Origin: Mesobacterium_A hydrothermale
GTDB lineage: Bacteria > Pseudomonadota > Alphaproteobacteria > Rhodobacterales > Rhodobacteraceae
Assembly (NCBI RefSeq): GCF_035818635.1
Contig: NZ_JAYLLH010000046.1
Span: forward strand, 1 to 14,920
DNA length: 14,920 bases
Reading direction: 5' to 3'
Shown: piece after piece, positions 7,541 through 14,272 of the stretch
Layout: each line of letters begins with the position of its first letter
Numbering within the stretch: position 1 is the stretch's first letter
The notes under the pieces: model-generated
What the model was told of the DNA's origin: nothing
What the model saw: the letters and a program-made list of their open reading frames with translations, nothing else
Databases searched by the model: none
Translations under genes and position numbers: made by a program

Positions 7541-8962
7541 TCAGCCCTTGCGCGGGTCGATCGGGCCCAGCGTCAGGTTCAGTTCCTGTTCGATCGCATG
7601 GGCGATCTGCAGCAACCGCGCCTCGCCCCGCGGTTGGCCGATCAGCTGAAGGCCGACGGGCAATCCGTCCTCGCTGAAGCCCACGGGCAGCGAGATCGCG
7701 GGCAGTCCCAGCGTGGTGGCGAGGAAGCTGAAGCGCAGCCAGTCGAGGTAGTCGCCCATGGGCTGGCCGTTGACCTCAATCGGGTATTCGACCTCGACCG
7801 GCAGGGGGCGCACCCCGTTGACCGGGCAGGCCAGAACTTCGTGCGTTGCAAAGTACCCTAGCATCCGGTCATAAAGCGCGCTGCGGGTTTTCTGGGCGGT
7901 GACATAGTCGGAGAAGGACAGGTTCCGCGCGGTTTCGATGTTGATGCGCAACGTGTCCTTGTAGTGCTGCTGGACGCTGTCGGGCAGCGATCCGGGCACG
8001 CCGATCTGCGCCAGCGCGCGCAAGGCGCGGAAGGTTTCGTTCAACCCGGTCAGGTCCGGGCAGGTTTCGTCGACCGTACGGTTTCCCGCCTCGATCCGTA
8101 CAAGGGCCGCGCGCAGGATGCCGTCGATCTCGGGCGTGACGACGGCAAAGCCGCCAAGGTCGGGGGCATAGCCGATGCGGAAGCCACCCGCATCCTGTGC
8201 GGCGGTGGTGGCATAGGGCAGCTGCGGCGCGGGCCAGGAAATCGGCCAGCGCGGGTCGAAGCCGGCCATCGCGTCAAGAAACAGTGCGCAATCCAGCACG
8301 TCGCGCGCCATCGGTCCGTCGCTGCCTTCGCGTTCGAAGCCCATGCTGGCAGAGCCGCCGCCCGCCACGCCGGGCGAGGGGCGCATGCCGACGATGCCGC
8401 AATAGTTCGCGGGCGTGCGCAGGCTGCCGCCATAGTCCGAGCCATGGCTGAGCCAGACTTCGCCCGTCGCGAGCGAGGCCGCCGCCCCGCCGGAGGACCC
8501 GCCCGCGTTCAGCGCGGTGTTCCACGGGTTGCGGGTGGGGCCGAAGACATCGTTGAACGTGTTGCCGCCCGCGCCCATTTCCGGCGTGTTGGTCTTGCCC
8601 ATCACGATGCCGCCGCGATCCTCCAGCCGGGTGACCAGCGGGTCGGATGCCTTGGGCACGAAATCGGCCATCGCGCGGGTGCCAAAGGTGGTTCGGACCC
8701 CGGCGACCGGGGTGAGATCCTTGATGCCAATGGGCAGGCCCGCCAGCAGGGTGGCCGAATGGTCCGCCCTGGCGGCCTCGCGGGCGCGGTCGGCGCAGAT
8801 TGTGGGGGTGGCGTTCACCGCCGGTTCGACCTGTGACAGCCGGGTCAGGCTGGCCTCGACCAGCTCTGCCGGGGACACCTGCCGGGACCTGAGCAGATCG
8901 ACCACGGCCCGCGCGCTCATCGCGCAAAGGTCGGGACCGGTGTAACGGGGATCGGGTGCCAT
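7541..8962 (-). CDS. Amidase (amidase signature family)
   Basis: A 473-residue amidase-signature enzyme that hydrolyses an amide to acid and ammonia with a Ser-cisSer-Lys triad. Lys81 is in GLPIGIKDL, the cis-Ser in NAGGSSGGAAASLA (152-165; Ser156/157), and the nucleophile Ser180 in GSDYGGSLRTPANYCGIVG (174-192). The length is normal for stand-alone amidases. The genome context lacks gatB/gatC, so it is unlikely to be the tRNA amidotransferase A subunit. The ATG at 8962 follows GGCAGGAGGC; the frame is open 19 codons further but that part is not conserved-looking. It is last in a minus-strand run, 146 bp after the ArsR-type gene, and may share its transcript. The substrate is unknown. Confidence 0.93.
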   Translation of the reverse strand: MAPDPRYTGPDLCAMSARAVVDLLRSRQVSPAELVEASLTRLSQVEPAVNATPTICADRAREAARADHSATLLAGLPIGIKDLTPVAGVRTTFGTRAMADFVPKASDPLVTRLEDRGGIVMGKTNTPEMGAGGNTFNDVFGPTRNPWNTALNAGGSSGGAAASLATGEVWLSHGSDYGGSLRTPANYCGIVGMRPSPGVAGGGSASMGFEREGSDGPMARDVLDCALFLDAMAGFDPRWPISWPAPQLPYATTAAQDAGGFRIGYAPDLGGFAVVTPEIDGILRAALVRIEAGNRTVDETCPDLTGLNETFRALRALAQIGVPGSLPDSVQQHYKDTLRINIETARNLSFSDYVTAQKTRSALYDRMLGYFATHEVLACPVNGVRPLPVEVEYPIEVNGQPMGDYLDWLRFSFLATTLGLPAISLPVGFSEDGLPVGLQLIGQPRGEARLLQIAHAIEQELNLTLGPIDPRKG

Positions 8963-9108
8963 GGCGTGCCTCCTGCCGGGGGTTTCGCGCAGAGTGTCGC
9001 TGCCGACGCGGATTGCCAAGGGGGCAGGGGGCGTTTGGCGCGGGAAATGGCGGGCCTGCGCGTCGTTCGCGCTCCCGGATCCGGTGTGGCCCGCCCGGAG
9101 TTCGGTTG

Positions 9109-9438
9109 TCAGCAGCCCTGGTTGGCGCAGAACATTTCGTAAAGCAGGCCGATCACGCGGGTGGTGTCATCGTTCGACAGGCTGTAATAGATCACCTTGC
9201 CATCGCGCCGGGTTTCGACCAGCCCCTCTTCGCGCAGGCGGGCCAGCATCTGGCTGACGGCGGCTTGACGGATGCCCAAAAGCTCTTCCAGTTCGCCCAC
9301 GGATTTCTCGCCCGAGCCGAGATGGCAGAGGATCATCAATCGTCCTTCATGCGCCAGGGTCTTGAGGTAAGACGCCGCCGATTTGGCACTGTCGGCCATT
9401 TCCTGCGGTGGCGGTGCATAGGGCGCGGGGCTGTCCAC
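9109..9438 (-). CDS. ArsR-family repressor, SqrR/BigR-like (predicted thiol or persulfide sensor)
   Basis: A 109-residue winged-helix regulator. The core runs from ASYLKTLAHEGRLMILCHL through the recognition helix IRQAAVSQMLARLREEGLV (56-74) to the wing TRRDGKVIYYSL. The metal-binding ELCVCDL box of ArsR/SmtB sensors is absent; the corresponding stretch reads SVGELEELLG. Instead it has Cys38 (in MILCHL) and Cys104 (in LYEMFC), 66 residues apart. In SqrR of Rhodobacter capsulatus the two sensing cysteines, Cys41 and Cys107, are also 66 apart, and BigR/YgaV share the pattern; persulfide or oxidants link them and release DNA. A third cysteine, Cys109, is the last residue. The start is GTG at 9438, with AGGAAGGA about 9 nt upstream; the ATG at 9399 has a poorer site. 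It probably represses its own promoter and perhaps its neighbours. Confidence 0.88.
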   Translation of the reverse strand: MDSPAPYAPPPQEMADSAKSAASYLKTLAHEGRLMILCHLGSGEKSVGELEELLGIRQAAVSQMLARLREEGLVETRRDGKVIYYSLSNDDTTRVIGLLYEMFCANQGC

Positions 9439-9467
9439 TGATCAAATCCTTCCTGCGATTACCGAAA

Positions 9468-9496
9468 AACATATGCCGAGCGTCACATGCGATCAA
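9468..9496 (-). promoter_or_regulatory. Promoter of the ArsR-type gene
   Basis: Read on the minus strand: -35 TTGATC (9496-9491), a 17-bp spacer, -10 TATGTT (9473-9468). Transcription would start near 9461, about 23 bp before the GTG. Spacing is ideal and both boxes are near consensus. The -35 overlaps the last codons of the mandelate racemase-like gene, so the repressor can be expressed independently of that gene. Confidence 0.6.
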
Positions 9497-9503
9497 GTGT
9501 CGC
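9480..9503. promoter_or_regulatory. Imperfect palindrome over the -35 box, likely operator
   Basis: The 24-bp sequence pairs as GCGnCACnTG-nnnn-CAnGTGnCGC: eight of the ten outer positions in each half match. It covers the -35 element of the ArsR-type promoter, the usual place for autorepression by this family. It lies mostly in the 54-bp gap and runs into the 3' end of the mandelate racemase-like gene. Confidence 0.5.
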
Positions 9504-10728
9504 TTGTTGGCGGAGCGCCTCCAAGGAAGGCGTTGCCGCCGTGATAGTCGCAGGGGGCGTCTTGCATTTGCAGGTGCAACCCGGATCCCGAGAACGGATG
9601 CGCACGGGCCAGGTCCTCGTCGATCTCGATCCCAAGGCCGGGCGTGTCGGGCACGGTGATATAGCCGTCCTCGACCGTGATGGCATTGCGGATCAGATCG
9701 GCGTGGAACTTGGTTTCGATGGTTTCGGCGATCAGCAGGTTCGGGATCGACGCGGCAAGGTGGATGTTCGCGGCCCATTCCACTGGTCCGGCATAGAGGT
9801 GGGGGGCCATTTCAGCGTTGAACGCCTCGGCCATGGCGGACACTTTCTTCATCTCCCAGATGCCGCCCGCGCGCCCCAGCGCCGGTTGCAGGATCTTCGC
9901 GCCGCCGGTCCGCAACAGCGTGGCGAATTCGGCCTTGGTGGTCAGCCGTTCGCCGGTGGCGACGGGAATGCGGACCTGGCGCGCGACCTCGGCGAATTCC
10001 AGCAGGTTGTCGGGGGGGATGGGTTCTTCGAACCACAGCGGCGCATAGGGTTCCATCGCCTGACCCAGCCGGATGGCGCCCACGGTGGTGAACTGGCCAT
10101 GGGTGCCGAACAGAAGATCGGCGCGGTCGCCCACCGCGTCCCGGATGGTTTTGCAGAATGCGACCGATTGCGCGATGTCGGTCATCGCGGGCTGGTGGCC
10201 GCCGTAGATCGTGTAGGGCCCCGCCGGGTCGAATTTTACCGCCGTGTAGCCGCGGTTGACGCAATCCAGCGCGACCTCTGCCGCCTGGTCGGCGGAGAAC
10301 CAGAACTGGTTCAGATCGTGGTGGGGCAGGGGATAAAGGTAGGTATAGACGCGGATGCGGTCACGCAACTTGCCGCCCAGAAGCGCCCAGACCGGCCGGT
10401 TTCGTGCCTTGCCCAGGATATCCCAACAGGCGATTTCCAGACCGGAAAACGCCCCCATGACGGTCAGGTCCGGGCGCTGGGTGAAGCCCGAGGAATACGT
10501 TTTGCGGAACAGCAGTTCGATGTTTTCCGGGGATTGGCCATGGAAATGCCGTTCGAACACGTCGGCGATGACCGCTCGCATGGCGGCGGGGCCGACCGAC
10601 GAGGCATAGCATTCCCCCCAGCCGGTGATCCCGCAGGCGGTGGTCAGTTTGACGAGGATCCAGTAGCGCCCGCCCCAGCCGGGGGCCGGGGGCGCGGTCA
10701 CGATGATGTCGAGGTCTTTGAGCTGCAT
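9493..10728 (-). CDS. Mandelate racemase/muconate lactonizing enzyme-family protein with atypical active site
   Basis: A 411-residue enolase-superfamily protein: N-terminal capping domain to about residue 125, then a TIM barrel. Compared by eye with E. coli galactonate dehydratase (DgoD), the first metal-ligand motif DFHG reads GTHG here (208-211), so the Asp is Gly208 while His210 remains. The second and third ligands are present in WFEEP (Glu234/235) and ATGERL (Glu260). His310 in MAPHLYAGP is kept, but its usual Asp partner in QPD is Ala283 (QPALGRAGG). I recall other proteins with GTHGQ and QPALGR, so this is probably a natural subgroup and not a broken gene. Its reaction is unknown, perhaps sugar-acid dehydration or isomerisation. 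The ATG at 10728 begins the conserved part; a Pro-rich 38-codon extension upstream is rejected. The C-terminal tail (380-411) is long. Confidence 0.9.
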   Translation of the reverse strand: MQLKDLDIIVTAPPAPGWGGRYWILVKLTTACGITGWGECYASSVGPAAMRAVIADVFERHFHGQSPENIELLFRKTYSSGFTQRPDLTVMGAFSGLEIACWDILGKARNRPVWALLGGKLRDRIRVYTYLYPLPHHDLNQFWFSADQAAEVALDCVNRGYTAVKFDPAGPYTIYGGHQPAMTDIAQSVAFCKTIRDAVGDRADLLFGTHGQFTTVGAIRLGQAMEPYAPLWFEEPIPPDNLLEFAEVARQVRIPVATGERLTTKAEFATLLRTGGAKILQPALGRAGGIWEMKKVSAMAEAFNAEMAPHLYAGPVEWAANIHLAASIPNLLIAETIETKFHADLIRNAITVEDGYITVPDTPGLGIEIDEDLARAHPFSGSGLHLQMQDAPCDYHGGNAFLGGAPPTSDT

Positions 10729-10783
10729 GGGCGGTGGACCTTTCGGCTGCTGTTCCGGAGGGCGGTTTGCGCTTTGATCCGGT

Positions 10784-10809
10784 GGGGGCGCTGCCCCGAT
10801 GGTGCCCCC
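10784..10809. repeat. GC-rich hairpin between the ADH and mandelate racemase-like genes
   Basis: GGGGGC (10784-10789) pairs with GCCCCC (10804-10809), and inside it GGGGC-GCT-GCCCC (10785-10797) can form a competing short hairpin. It sits in the 117-bp gap between two same-strand genes. It may lower read-through, protect the upstream part of the message, or be a decayed copy of the repeat type seen at 5414. Confidence 0.35.
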
Positions 10810-10845
10810 TGAGGGCTGTGGAAAAACCAAACCCGGGGGCAAGGA

Positions 10846-11928
10846 TCAGAACAGGATCACGTTCCTTTTGGCACTGCCGGTGTTGGTATCGGCGATGGCG
10901 TCGTTGATCTGCTCGAATGTCCAGCGGCCCGAGATCAGTTCGTCCAGCTTCAGGCGGCCCTGGCGATAAAGGTCGGCCATCCAGGGGATGTCGCGGCTGA
11001 TCACCACGTCGCCCATCTTGGACCCGACCATGCCTTGCCCGGTATAGGCCACGACCACCGGTTCATATTGCGCCATGCCGCCGGAATGGGGCATGCCAAC
11101 CATCACCATGCGCCCGCCCCAGCCCAGGTAGCGCGGGGCGCTGTCATAGGCGGGCAGCGCGCCGACGGTCACGGCGACCACGTCGGCGCCTTTCCCGCCC
11201 ATGGCATCGAAGGCGGCTTTCCAGGGGGCCTTTTCGGTGGCCAGAATGCCATCGGTCGCGCCAAAATCGCGCGCCATTTCAAGCTTTTCGGGGTTCATGT
11301 CGACGGCCACAATGCGGCGGGCCCCGGCGATCCGGGCACCCTGGATGGCATTCAGGCCAACGCCGCCCGCGCCGATCACCACCACGTCTTCGCCCGCGCG
11401 CAGGTGGCCCGCATTGACCACGGCACCGACGCCGGTAATGACGCCACAAGCCAGAAGCGCCACGCAATCGGCGGGGATGTCTTCGGGCATGACAACAACC
11501 TGGCTTTCATCCACGACCACCCTTTCGGCAAAGGCACCGCAGGCCATCGCGGCCTCGACCGGTGTGCCGTCGGCGCGGGTCAGCTTCGGCGGGTGGCCGT
11601 CCGGGGTCTGGCACAGCACGGGTTTGCCGGACTGGCAGGTGGGGCAGGCGCCGCAGGAACGGATCAAGGTGACGACAACGCGTGCGCCTTCCTTGATCCC
11701 GGTGACGCCCGCGCCGACGGCAGTGACACGGCCCGAGGCTTCGTGCCCGTAGACCGCGGGCAGTGTCCCGCCCCAGATGCCTTCGGCAAAAGAGATATCG
11801 GAATGGCAGATCGCCACCGCTTCCAATGTGACCTCGACCTCGCCCGCCATCGGCGCGCGCAGGGTAAGTTCCTCGATCACCAGCGGTTTGCCGAATTCGG
11901 TGCAGACCGCCGCCTTGACCTGTGCCAT
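10846..11928 (-). CDS. Zinc-dependent alcohol dehydrogenase
   Basis: A 360-residue medium-chain dehydrogenase/reductase. Catalytic zinc ligands are Cys41 (AICHSD), His62 with Glu63 (YGHEASG) and Cys161 (LLACGVITG). Structural zinc is bound by the four cysteines 92, 95, 98 and 106 in SCGACPTCQSGKPVLC. The Rossmann motif GAGGVG (186-191) followed by an acidic residue at the end of strand two (IVAVDMN) points to NAD over NADP. It resembles class III-like and aryl/allyl alcohol dehydrogenases; the substrate is unknown. The ATG at 11928 follows GGGAGGGA with good spacing. It lies 81 bp after the MFS gene and 117 bp before the mandelate racemase-like gene on the same strand. The pairing suggests oxidation of a hydroxylated or sugar-derived compound handled by both enzymes. 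Confidence 0.94.
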   Translation of the reverse strand: MAQVKAAVCTEFGKPLVIEELTLRAPMAGEVEVTLEAVAICHSDISFAEGIWGGTLPAVYGHEASGRVTAVGAGVTGIKEGARVVVTLIRSCGACPTCQSGKPVLCQTPDGHPPKLTRADGTPVEAAMACGAFAERVVVDESQVVVMPEDIPADCVALLACGVITGVGAVVNAGHLRAGEDVVVIGAGGVGLNAIQGARIAGARRIVAVDMNPEKLEMARDFGATDGILATEKAPWKAAFDAMGGKGADVVAVTVGALPAYDSAPRYLGWGGRMVMVGMPHSGGMAQYEPVVVAYTGQGMVGSKMGDVVISRDIPWMADLYRQGRLKLDELISGRWTFEQINDAIADTNTGSAKRNVILF

Positions 11929-12009
11929 GTTCCGTCCCTCCCTTTTGGCGCCAGACTGGCCGCGTGGCGGGGCCGCGCGCAAGCGGGAATGCGGCGCGTG
12001 GTGTCGGTT

Positions 12010-13212
12010 TTACGCAACGGAATGGCGGCGGGGCAGAACGAAGGCCGCCAGCGCCAACACCGTCAGCACCGCAGCCAGCAAGAACGGGGCTGCGGGCAGG
12101 TTCAGGCCCAGCCGCGGATCGGTGCCAAGCGCGAAACTGCCGGTCATCAGCAGCGGCGACAGGATCATCGACAGCGCTCCGGCCGAGGTCAGCAACCCTT
12201 GCAGCGCGCCCTGGCTGTCGTCGCCCACGCGGGCCGACAACTGCCCCTGAAGCGCCGGGTTGATCACCCCTCCAAGCGCCGCCACCGGGGTCAGCACCAG
12301 CGCCCAGGTGCCATTGGGCACGAAGGCGATCAAGAGGAAGGTCGCGATGTTCAGCGCCAGCCCATAGATCACCGTGCCGCGTTCGCCCAAGACCCGCAGG
12401 ATCACCCGGATCAACAGCCCCTGCACAAGTGCCATGGTGAGGCCGAAAAGGCCCAGCGTCAGGCCGATGGTCCCTGCGTTCCAGTCGAACCGCGCCTTGC
12501 CGTAGAAGGCCCAGACCGCCGGGTAGACCTGCACCGCGACCTGGCAGATGAAGAACACCAACAGCCCCTTGCGCACCCCCGGAAGGCGCGCCAGCGCGCG
12601 GAACGCCCCGAACGGGTGGGCGCGCCGCGGGTCGAACGGGCGTCGCGTGGCGTCGGTCACGGTTTCGGGCAGGACGATCAGGCCCAGCACGAAGTTCAGC
12701 GCCGACAGGCCCGCCGCGGCCAGGAAGGGCGCGCGGGTTCCCAGTTCACCCAGAAGCCCGCCGATCAGTGGTCCGGCTACAAAGCCCAGCCCAAAGGCCG
12801 CGCCGACCAGCCCGAAATTCTGGGCCTTTTTGCCGGGGGCGGAAATGTCGGCCATGAAGGCGCTGGCGGTCGATTGCGTGGCCCCGGCGATGCCGCCGAT
12901 GATGCGCGCGACCAGCAACAGCCACATCGTCCCCGCCACCGCCATCACCAGATAATCGGCCGCCATCACCGCCATCGACACCAACAAGACCGGCCGCCGC
13001 CCGAACCGGTCGCTGAGCGCGCCGACAGCCGGGCCGAACAGGAACTGCATCACGGCAAAGGACGTCGCCAGCACGCCCCCCCAAAGGGCCGCGCTGCCCA
13101 GCGTGCCGTCCGTGACCTCCTGGATCAGGTCTGGCATCACCGGCATGATCAACCCGATCCCCATCGCGTCGATCATCACCGTGGCAAGTACGAACAGCAC
13201 TGGTAGGCGCAT
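12010..13212 (-). CDS. MFS drug/proton antiporter, TetA-like
   Basis: A 400-residue inner-membrane protein with about 12 hydrophobic segments and a hydrophilic central loop near residues 185-215 (RRPFDPRRAHPFGAF). The N-terminal helix IDAMGIGLIMPVMPDLI (14-30) is the TetA-type signature with a buried Asp15. Motif A GALSDRFGRRP (64-74) follows helix 2. Motif C GLGFVAGPLIGG in helix 5 marks drug/proton antiporters. It probably exports a drug-like or metabolic compound; real tetracycline resistance cannot be claimed. The ATG at 13212 has a purine-rich AAGGGGG ribosome site upstream. It is the first gene of the five-gene minus-strand run and faces away from tRNA-Arg, sharing a 137-bp gap with it. 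Confidence 0.92.
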   Translation of the reverse strand: MRLPVLFVLATVMIDAMGIGLIMPVMPDLIQEVTDGTLGSAALWGGVLATSFAVMQFLFGPAVGALSDRFGRRPVLLVSMAVMAADYLVMAVAGTMWLLLVARIIGGIAGATQSTASAFMADISAPGKKAQNFGLVGAAFGLGFVAGPLIGGLLGELGTRAPFLAAAGLSALNFVLGLIVLPETVTDATRRPFDPRRAHPFGAFRALARLPGVRKGLLVFFICQVAVQVYPAVWAFYGKARFDWNAGTIGLTLGLFGLTMALVQGLLIRVILRVLGERGTVIYGLALNIATFLLIAFVPNGTWALVLTPVAALGGVINPALQGQLSARVGDDSQGALQGLLTSAGALSMILSPLLMTGSFALGTDPRLGLNLPAAPFLLAAVLTVLALAAFVLPRRHSVA

Positions 13213-13310
13213 GAGCCCCCTTTTCTTTCACGGCATTCTGCGCCTTGCACCGCACAATAGGGAGGTGTTCGGGGCGGCGAAAGAGTTTGTGAAAAAACTG
13301 TTTTTGCCCC

Positions 13311-13339
13311 TTGCAATGCCCCGGAGGTGAAGTTAGTTA
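13311..13339 (+). promoter_or_regulatory. Probable promoter of tRNA-Arg
   Basis: TTGCAA (13311-13316), 17-bp spacer, TAGTTA (13334-13339), placing the start of transcription a few bases before the tRNA at 13350. The GC-rich spacer (CCCCGGAGG) after a TTGCA-type -35 fits tRNA promoters that I recall from this family. Confidence 0.5.
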
Positions 13340-13349
13340 CCGCCCTCAC

Positions 13350-13426
13350 GGACCGATAGCTCAGCTGGATAGAGTACTTGACTACGAATCAAGGGGTCGG
13401 GGGTTCGAATCCTCCTCGGTCCGCCA
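13350..13426 (+). tRNA. tRNA-Arg (anticodon ACG)
   Basis: A 77-nt cloverleaf with CCA encoded. Acceptor GGACCGA pairs with TCGGTCC; the anticodon stem CTTGA/TCAAG encloses CTACGAA (anticodon ACG, whose A34 is normally deaminated to inosine); the T loop is TTCGAAT. It is the last intact gene before the zone of mobile-element debris, but no second copy of its 3' end was seen, so it is not shown to be an attachment site. Confidence 0.96.
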
Positions 13427-13639
13427 TCGACACTCCCTTGAAAAATGAAAATGTTTTGATTGTGATGACTTAAGAGCCATTGCGACAGGGATCGTTGATG
13501 GCGTCTGGTTGCGGCTCAGGACGTTTTCGAGAGTTTTTTCAGGCAAGGCGACACGAAATACCTGTAAGCCGGTATTCAACCCGTCCCGTTTTCGTGCTGC
13601 TCCAGGTGCTCGTTCAGGGCATGTTCCGATCAAAACTGT
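13427..13639. other. Lower-GC stretch after tRNA-Arg, no gene recognised
   Basis: About 210 bp of visibly AT-richer sequence than the rest of the window. Open frames cross it on both strands, but one translates the tRNA antisense and neither resembles a family that I know. It could be the continuation of the decayed IS3 copy next to it or older debris. Confidence 0.4.
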
Positions 13640-13658
13640 CCGGGCTTTTTCAGCCCGG
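13640..13658. terminator. Perfect hairpin at the edge of the IS3 relic
   Basis: CCGGGCT (13640-13646) and AGCCCGG (13652-13658) pair perfectly around TTTTC. There is no T-tract after it on the plus strand; on the minus strand ACAGTTTTG follows. It may be a terminator left from an element, reading leftward. Confidence 0.3.
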
Positions 13659-13911
13659 TGCGGCGTGCCTTGATCTGCATGACAATGCGGGTTCAGCAGG
13701 TTCGCGCACAATTGGACGTGTGGTTGCTATCAGTTGTCCCGCTGTCTTTCTTCGACCCTTCAACGCGTATGTCAGTCTTGCGCAGCAAGCGGCGAACGCG
13801 GTGGCGTCCGGCGCTCAGACCGAGGTCCTTTCACTCTTCCGTCATCCTATGACGGGCATGGCTGCCCAAGCTGACGCGGCATTGTGCCGTGATGTGCGCC
13901 CCAGATCGTTG
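13640..13911 (-). pseudogene. IS3-family transposase orfB relic
   Basis: Read on the minus strand from 13911, the translation runs GAHITAQCRVSLGSHARHRM, then TEE-stop-KDLGLSAGRHRVRRLLRK, then TDIRVEG and SKKDSGTTDSNHTSN. It then continues one frame over as CANLLNPHCHADQG. This follows the order of an IS3-type OrfB N-terminal region (RLSLGSYG-RMTEELKELGL-GRHRV-RLMRENGI-TTDSNH-APNLL). The in-frame TGA stands where Leu is usual, and a frameshift follows TSN. The catalytic DDE core is missing. The 5' side stops at the IS21-like end near 13917, so the later insertion may have cut it. Family assignment is from remembered consensus; the left limit is approximate. Confidence 0.75.
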
Positions 13912-13916
13912 TTGAT

Positions 13917-14200
13917 TGTCACTGAGAACTGACCCGGTATTTTCACCAAGATTTGACCCACCTTCAGTTATGCGTCGCGGTCTATGACGCGGTCAATATT
14001 TTGGTCTCCTTCCTTGTTTTCTTTGCAGCCTCAGAACTGGCTTTGAAGCGGTAGCTATCGTTGCCGGTTTCGAGGGTGTGGCAACAGTGTGTGAGGCGAT
14101 CGAGCAGCGCGGTGGTCATCTTTGCGTCACCAAAGACCTGTGCCCATTCCGAGAAGCTGAGGTTTGTGGTGATGATGATCTGTTCTTCGCTATATCTCGT
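13917..14200 (-). mobile_element. Remnant of an IS21-family element (terminal end plus istB tail)
   Basis: The outer end starts at about 13917 with TGTCACTGAGAACTGACCC and has a second, similar TTTGACCCACC some 20 bp inside, matching the multiple terminal repeats of IS21-family elements. The istB C-terminus follows. Everything on the far side, including istA and most of istB, is gone, and the break falls between about 14195 and 14270. No target duplication can be tested because the other end is absent. Confidence 0.65.
13982..14196 (-). pseudogene. istB: IstB-like ATP-binding protein, C-terminal fragment
   Basis: On the minus strand about 70 codons read RYSEEQIIITTNLSFSEW, AQVFGDAKMTTALLDR and LTHCCHTLETGNDSYRFKAS, ending TAG at 13982-13984. 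This is the C-terminal ATPase part of IstB, the IS21 transposition helper (sensor-I-like TTN, FGD.K.TTALLDRL, and H/C-x-LETGNDS). A TGA upstream of TRYS (about 14206) and loss of the Walker A/B region show that it is dead. The frame and family words are clear; the exact upstream limit is not. Confidence 0.85.
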
Positions 14201-14272
14201 TCACTTCATTGTTCGTCCTCATGTTGGGGCGGACTCTGGTCCCAAATGGAGGGAAAATCCCGTGGCAGGTCA

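Noticed and set aside
9468..9503. Known ATTC-N8-GAAT type SqrR operator
   Set aside because: The palindrome present has different half-sites, so I call it only a candidate operator for this regulator and do not claim the published motif.
10729..10842. A 38-codon N-terminal extension of the mandelate racemase-like protein
   Set aside because: It is Pro/Gly-rich, crosses the GC hairpin at 10784, and the conserved capping domain starts right at the ATG at 10728.
11035..13206. A 723-codon plus-strand frame across the ADH and MFS genes
   Set aside because: Antisense to two well-defined families; the translation is low-complexity His/Gln/Arg/Asp.
13382..13711. A 109-codon minus-strand frame ending EEDSNPRPLDS
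   Set aside because: That ending is the antisense of the tRNA-Arg gene, a common annotation artefact. The first part of the frame is the frameshifted tail of the IS3 relic.
13480..13932. A 150-codon plus-strand frame in the scrap zone
   Set aside because: It is antisense to the IS3 orfB relic, has no good ribosome site and no family resemblance.
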